Shown: positions 14,401 through 15,464 of the stretch, piece after piece
Layout: every line of letters starts with the position of its first letter
Position numbering within the stretch: position 1 is the stretch's first letter
Source of the DNA: Bacteroidota bacterium
GTDB taxonomy: Bacteria; Bacteroidota; Bacteroidia; 2-12-FULL-35-15
DNA: 15,464 nucleotides
NCBI GenBank assembly: GCA_023251855.1
Contig: JAHEYA010000011.1
Location: forward strand, 1 to 15,464
Reading direction: 5' to 3'
Notes under the pieces: model-generated
What the model saw: the letters and a program-made list of their open reading frames with translations, nothing else
Database searches by the model: none
What the model was told of the DNA's origin: nothing
Position numbers and translations under genes: made by a program

Positions 14401-15464
14401 GTTGGATTCGTTCCCGTTTGACAATATGTTGCTGATGAATATACAAAAGAAGCATCATCCATTGAACTGATAGTTACTGTTGTTGTTGCTATTGCAGCAG
14501 CACAGGAGCCACTTGCAGGGATCGTATTAGTAACAGTGTAAGTGCCCGGGGAGCTTGCCGACAGGTCAATTTGACCGGTATTAATATGCACAAACACCAA
14601 CCCAACAGGTGTTGCAGAAAAAACACCAGCACTTGCACCAACACCATATATAGGAGATGGATCATTGCCCGATTGACAGAAAGGCCCTCCCGGATAACTG
14701 AATGTTGCAACCGGTGTTAAACTATCAATTGTCATTGTTATGGAGCTTGTATTCGGACAAGGCCCATGGGTAGTATAAGAGAGAGTGTAAGAACCCAATT
14801 GACTTGTTGATAATGTTATAGTGCCTGTTACCGAATCAATAGATAAACCGACCGGTGTGGATGAAAATGTGCCTCCTGGAAAGCCACTGATATTAGGCGT
14901 TTGTGGTGTTCCTGATTTACAATAAGTGGCTGATGAATACGTAAATGAAGCATTATCTGAATTAGTGATCACTACAGTTGTAGTTGCTGTTGCAGCCAAA
15001 CAGGTGCCACTCGGTGGAATGCTGTTGGTAACGGTATATGTTCCCGGCACACTGGCCGAAAGGTCTATCACCCCTGTATTCGCATTTACAAAAACCAAAC
15101 CGGCAGGACTAGCTGTAAATGTTCCGGCACTTGCACCGGAACCAAACACCGGGGCCGGATCGTTTCCATTCTGACAAAACGGGCCACCCACATAACTAAA
15201 ATTCGCGGAAGGTGTGGTATTAGTAATGGTCATTGTTATGCAAGACGAATCCGGGCAAGTTCCATTTGTATGATAACAAAGGTTATAAGTACCAATAGTA
15301 CTGGTTGATAAAGTAATTGTTCCGGTAGTAGGATTAAGCGACAATCCTGAAGGAGTAGCCGAAAAAACACCTCCCGGCAGACCTGTTATAGTAGGAGTAG
15401 CAGTGGTTCCGGATGTACAGTAAGTTCCCGAAGAATAGGTAAAACCGGTATTGTCCTTCAGTTT
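11418..15464 (-). CDS. Giant repetitive adhesin-like protein with PKD and CHU_C (type B sorting) domains, 5' end outside window
   Basis: The frame is open through the right edge. A candidate TTG start at 15344 is an internal leucine of a repeat, and 40 further repeat-like residues are readable upstream of it. About 1348 residues are visible. Counting from that leucine codon, Ig-like A/B pairs run to about 957, a PKD-like domain with paired Cys spans about 958-1047, and a SprB-like repeat spans about 1048-1130 (KANCGSTTGG, then PPYTYQWKDS, then GKYTLTVTDSNGC). A PKD domain follows at about 1131-1212 (AAFTANPVTGQTPLTVNF, then YLWEFGTGD), and the gliding-motility C-terminal domain CHU_C at about 1213-1308 (PNIFTPNGDNINDVF, then IFNRWGQKV, then GGWDGR, SGTYYYII). 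This architecture indicates type IX export and surface exposure, with adhesion or gliding as the likely role. The GloVer gene lies 90 bases downstream on the same strand. Confidence 0.9.
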   Translation of the reverse strand, partial: KLKDNTGFTYSSGTYCTSGTTATPTITGLPGGVFSATPSGLSLNPTTGTITLSTSTIGTYNLCYHTNGTCPDSSCITMTITNTTPSANFSYVGGPFCQNGNDPAPVFGSGASAGTFTASPAGLVFVNANTGVIDLSASVPGTYTVTNSIPPSGTCLAATATTTVVITNSDNASFTYSSATYCKSGTPQTPNISGFPGGTFSSTPVGLSIDSVTGTITLSTSQLGSYTLSYTTHGPCPNTSSITMTIDSLTPVATFSYPGGPFCQSGNDPSPIYGVGASAGVFSATPVGLVFVHINTGQIDLSASSPGTYTVTNTIPASGSCAAAIATTTVTISSMDDASFVYSSATYCQTGTNPTPAITGLPGGTFTSSPAGLSINPSTGAINLATSIVGSYTVTYSTSGPCPNTNSITISITANITFAGFHYTATTYCKNGTNPLPVFDPGATAGVFTTNPIGLAFVNINTGEIDLASSLPGTYYVTNTVQAGGGCSGATAVDSVVILPADNASFVYTSATYCISGNPQTPIITGFAGGTFSSTPWGLSINPSTGTITLSASWVGVYTLSYTTNGVCPSTSSITMTITNSTPYANFDFPGSPFCQNSVNPSPVFGTGASAGIFTASPGGLVFVHVNTGQIDLAASTPGTYIVTNTIPPSGTCGAVSAIDTVTIGPADDASFVYSSATYCQTGPNPTPSITGLAGGTFSALPPGLSINPTTGTINLTTSAVGAYTLTYTTNGPCPNTSSIVMTINSTNSSATFSYPGSPFCQNGTNPYPTFATGASAGTFTSSPAGLVFVHVNTGQINLSASATGTYTITNTIPASGGCAAVVATSTITINVPDDASFVYTSATYCTSGNPQTPLSVATPGGTFFATPPGLSVNPSTGTITLSTSTLGVYTLYYRTNGTCPDTSSITMTITNTTPFANISYPGSPFCQFGTNPYPNFGPGASAGTFTASPAGLVFVHVNTGQINLSLSAPGTYVVTNTIPASGTCGAVSATTTVVIGGAPVAVASTTSANICTQGATSINLTSSTPGTTFAWTVIPTNVTGTAPGSGSTISQTLTYLGTTAGSAVYTITPTAGGCPGLPITVTVTVHALPVVDTSSIVITKANCGSTTGGILGVSMTSGHPPYTYQWKDSLGNIVGNSVDLGNVGKGKYTLTVTDSNGCVSSIAGPFTVTATPSVIAAFTANPVTGQTPLTVNFTNNSSANATIYLWEFGTGDTSHAKNPSYVYVPLGDFTVCLIADNGFGCSDTICDSINVFINSAFIVPNIFTPNGDNINDVFSIKGQGLKTLEVIIFNRWGQKVHTINTVNGGWDGRTASGVPAVSGTYYYIINATGVDDKKYFEKGAFELIRDK
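12471..15464 (-). repeat. Coding tandem repeat, 498-bp (166-residue) A/B Ig-like pair, six copies visible
   Basis: Pair boundaries on the minus strand fall at about 15458, 14960, 14462, 13964, 13466 and 12968, ending at 12471. In the protein, the A-unit Cys of TYC falls at 142, 308, 474, 640 and 806, and the B-unit Cys of FC/YC at 57, 223, 389, 555, 721 and 887, always 166 apart. A and B units are about 81 and 85 residues. They share a TFxxxPxGLxxxxxTGxIxLxxSxxGxY core, and each unit has a distal second Cys (GPCP-type in A, SGTC-type in B), so each may hold one disulfide. The DNA copies have diverged, including at synonymous sites. The array may continue beyond the window. Confidence 0.9.

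Noticed and set aside
12352..15174. Plus-strand open frames of 70-104 codons rich in Val/Thr/Ala/Pro
   Set aside because: They are antisense to the repetitive giant protein, recur with its period and have no independent features.
15344..15344. TTG at 15344 as the start of the giant minus-strand protein
   Set aside because: It is an internal Leu codon of an Ig-like unit; repeat sequence continues in frame to the window edge and no signal peptide follows it.
12471..15464. Regular repeats as a possible CRISPR array
   Set aside because: The period is 498 bp, coding continues throughout and copies are diverged; there are no short identical repeats with unique spacers.
1..15464. tRNA, rRNA, transposase genes, phage genes or riboswitches
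   Set aside because: None could be recognised on either strand by reading; mobile signals are limited to the small palindromic repeats.

Overview
The window looks like a chromosomal piece of a Bacteroidota genome. It is AT-rich and mostly lacks strong Shine-Dalgarno sequences. It encodes two proteins with type IX secretion sorting tails (one type A, one CHU_C/type B gliding-motility tail). It also carries the palindromic intergenic repeats common in this phylum. The genus cannot be told from the sequence.

Layout. Positions 1-524 hold the 3' end of a DUF4139 protein, followed at 557-1552 by a membrane-anchored J-domain protein. Positions 1619-8901 hold a plus-strand catabolic cluster: acyl-CoA carboxylase beta subunit (1619-3214), an unrelated small lipoprotein gene (3325-3969), the biotin-bearing alpha subunit (4033-6072), a crotonase (6081-6905), an AtuA/DUF1446 protein (6974-8434) and the AtuA C-terminal ferredoxin-like domain as a separate gene (8581-8901). 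A secreted protein of unknown family follows (9031-9891). The right third is on the minus strand: a GloVer-repeat protein with a type A sorting tail (9888-11327), and the 3' end of a giant adhesin-like protein with a CHU_C tail (11418 to beyond 15464).

How the genes fit together. The two carboxylase subunits, crotonase and AtuA proteins match the core of the branched acyl-CoA (leucine/isovalerate or acyclic-terpene) pathway: ATP-dependent carboxylation of a 3-methyl-enoyl-CoA, then a crotonase step. AtuA is a conserved but biochemically undefined partner. No acyl-CoA dehydrogenase, HMG-CoA lyase or CoA ligase is present here, so the substrate is open. The crotonase lacks one of the two classical catalytic glutamates.

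The most unusual feature of the cluster is that REP/BIME-like palindromes sit at four of its gene boundaries. In two cases they lie inside the coding start, so the alpha-subunit and AtuA N-termini are partly repeat-encoded. One element lies exactly between the two AtuA domains.

The giant minus-strand protein consists of Ig-like units arranged as A/B pairs with an exact 166-residue (498-bp) period, maintained without an indel over six pairs. No rRNA, tRNA, transposase gene or CRISPR was seen. There is no gene-free stretch longer than about 130 bases.
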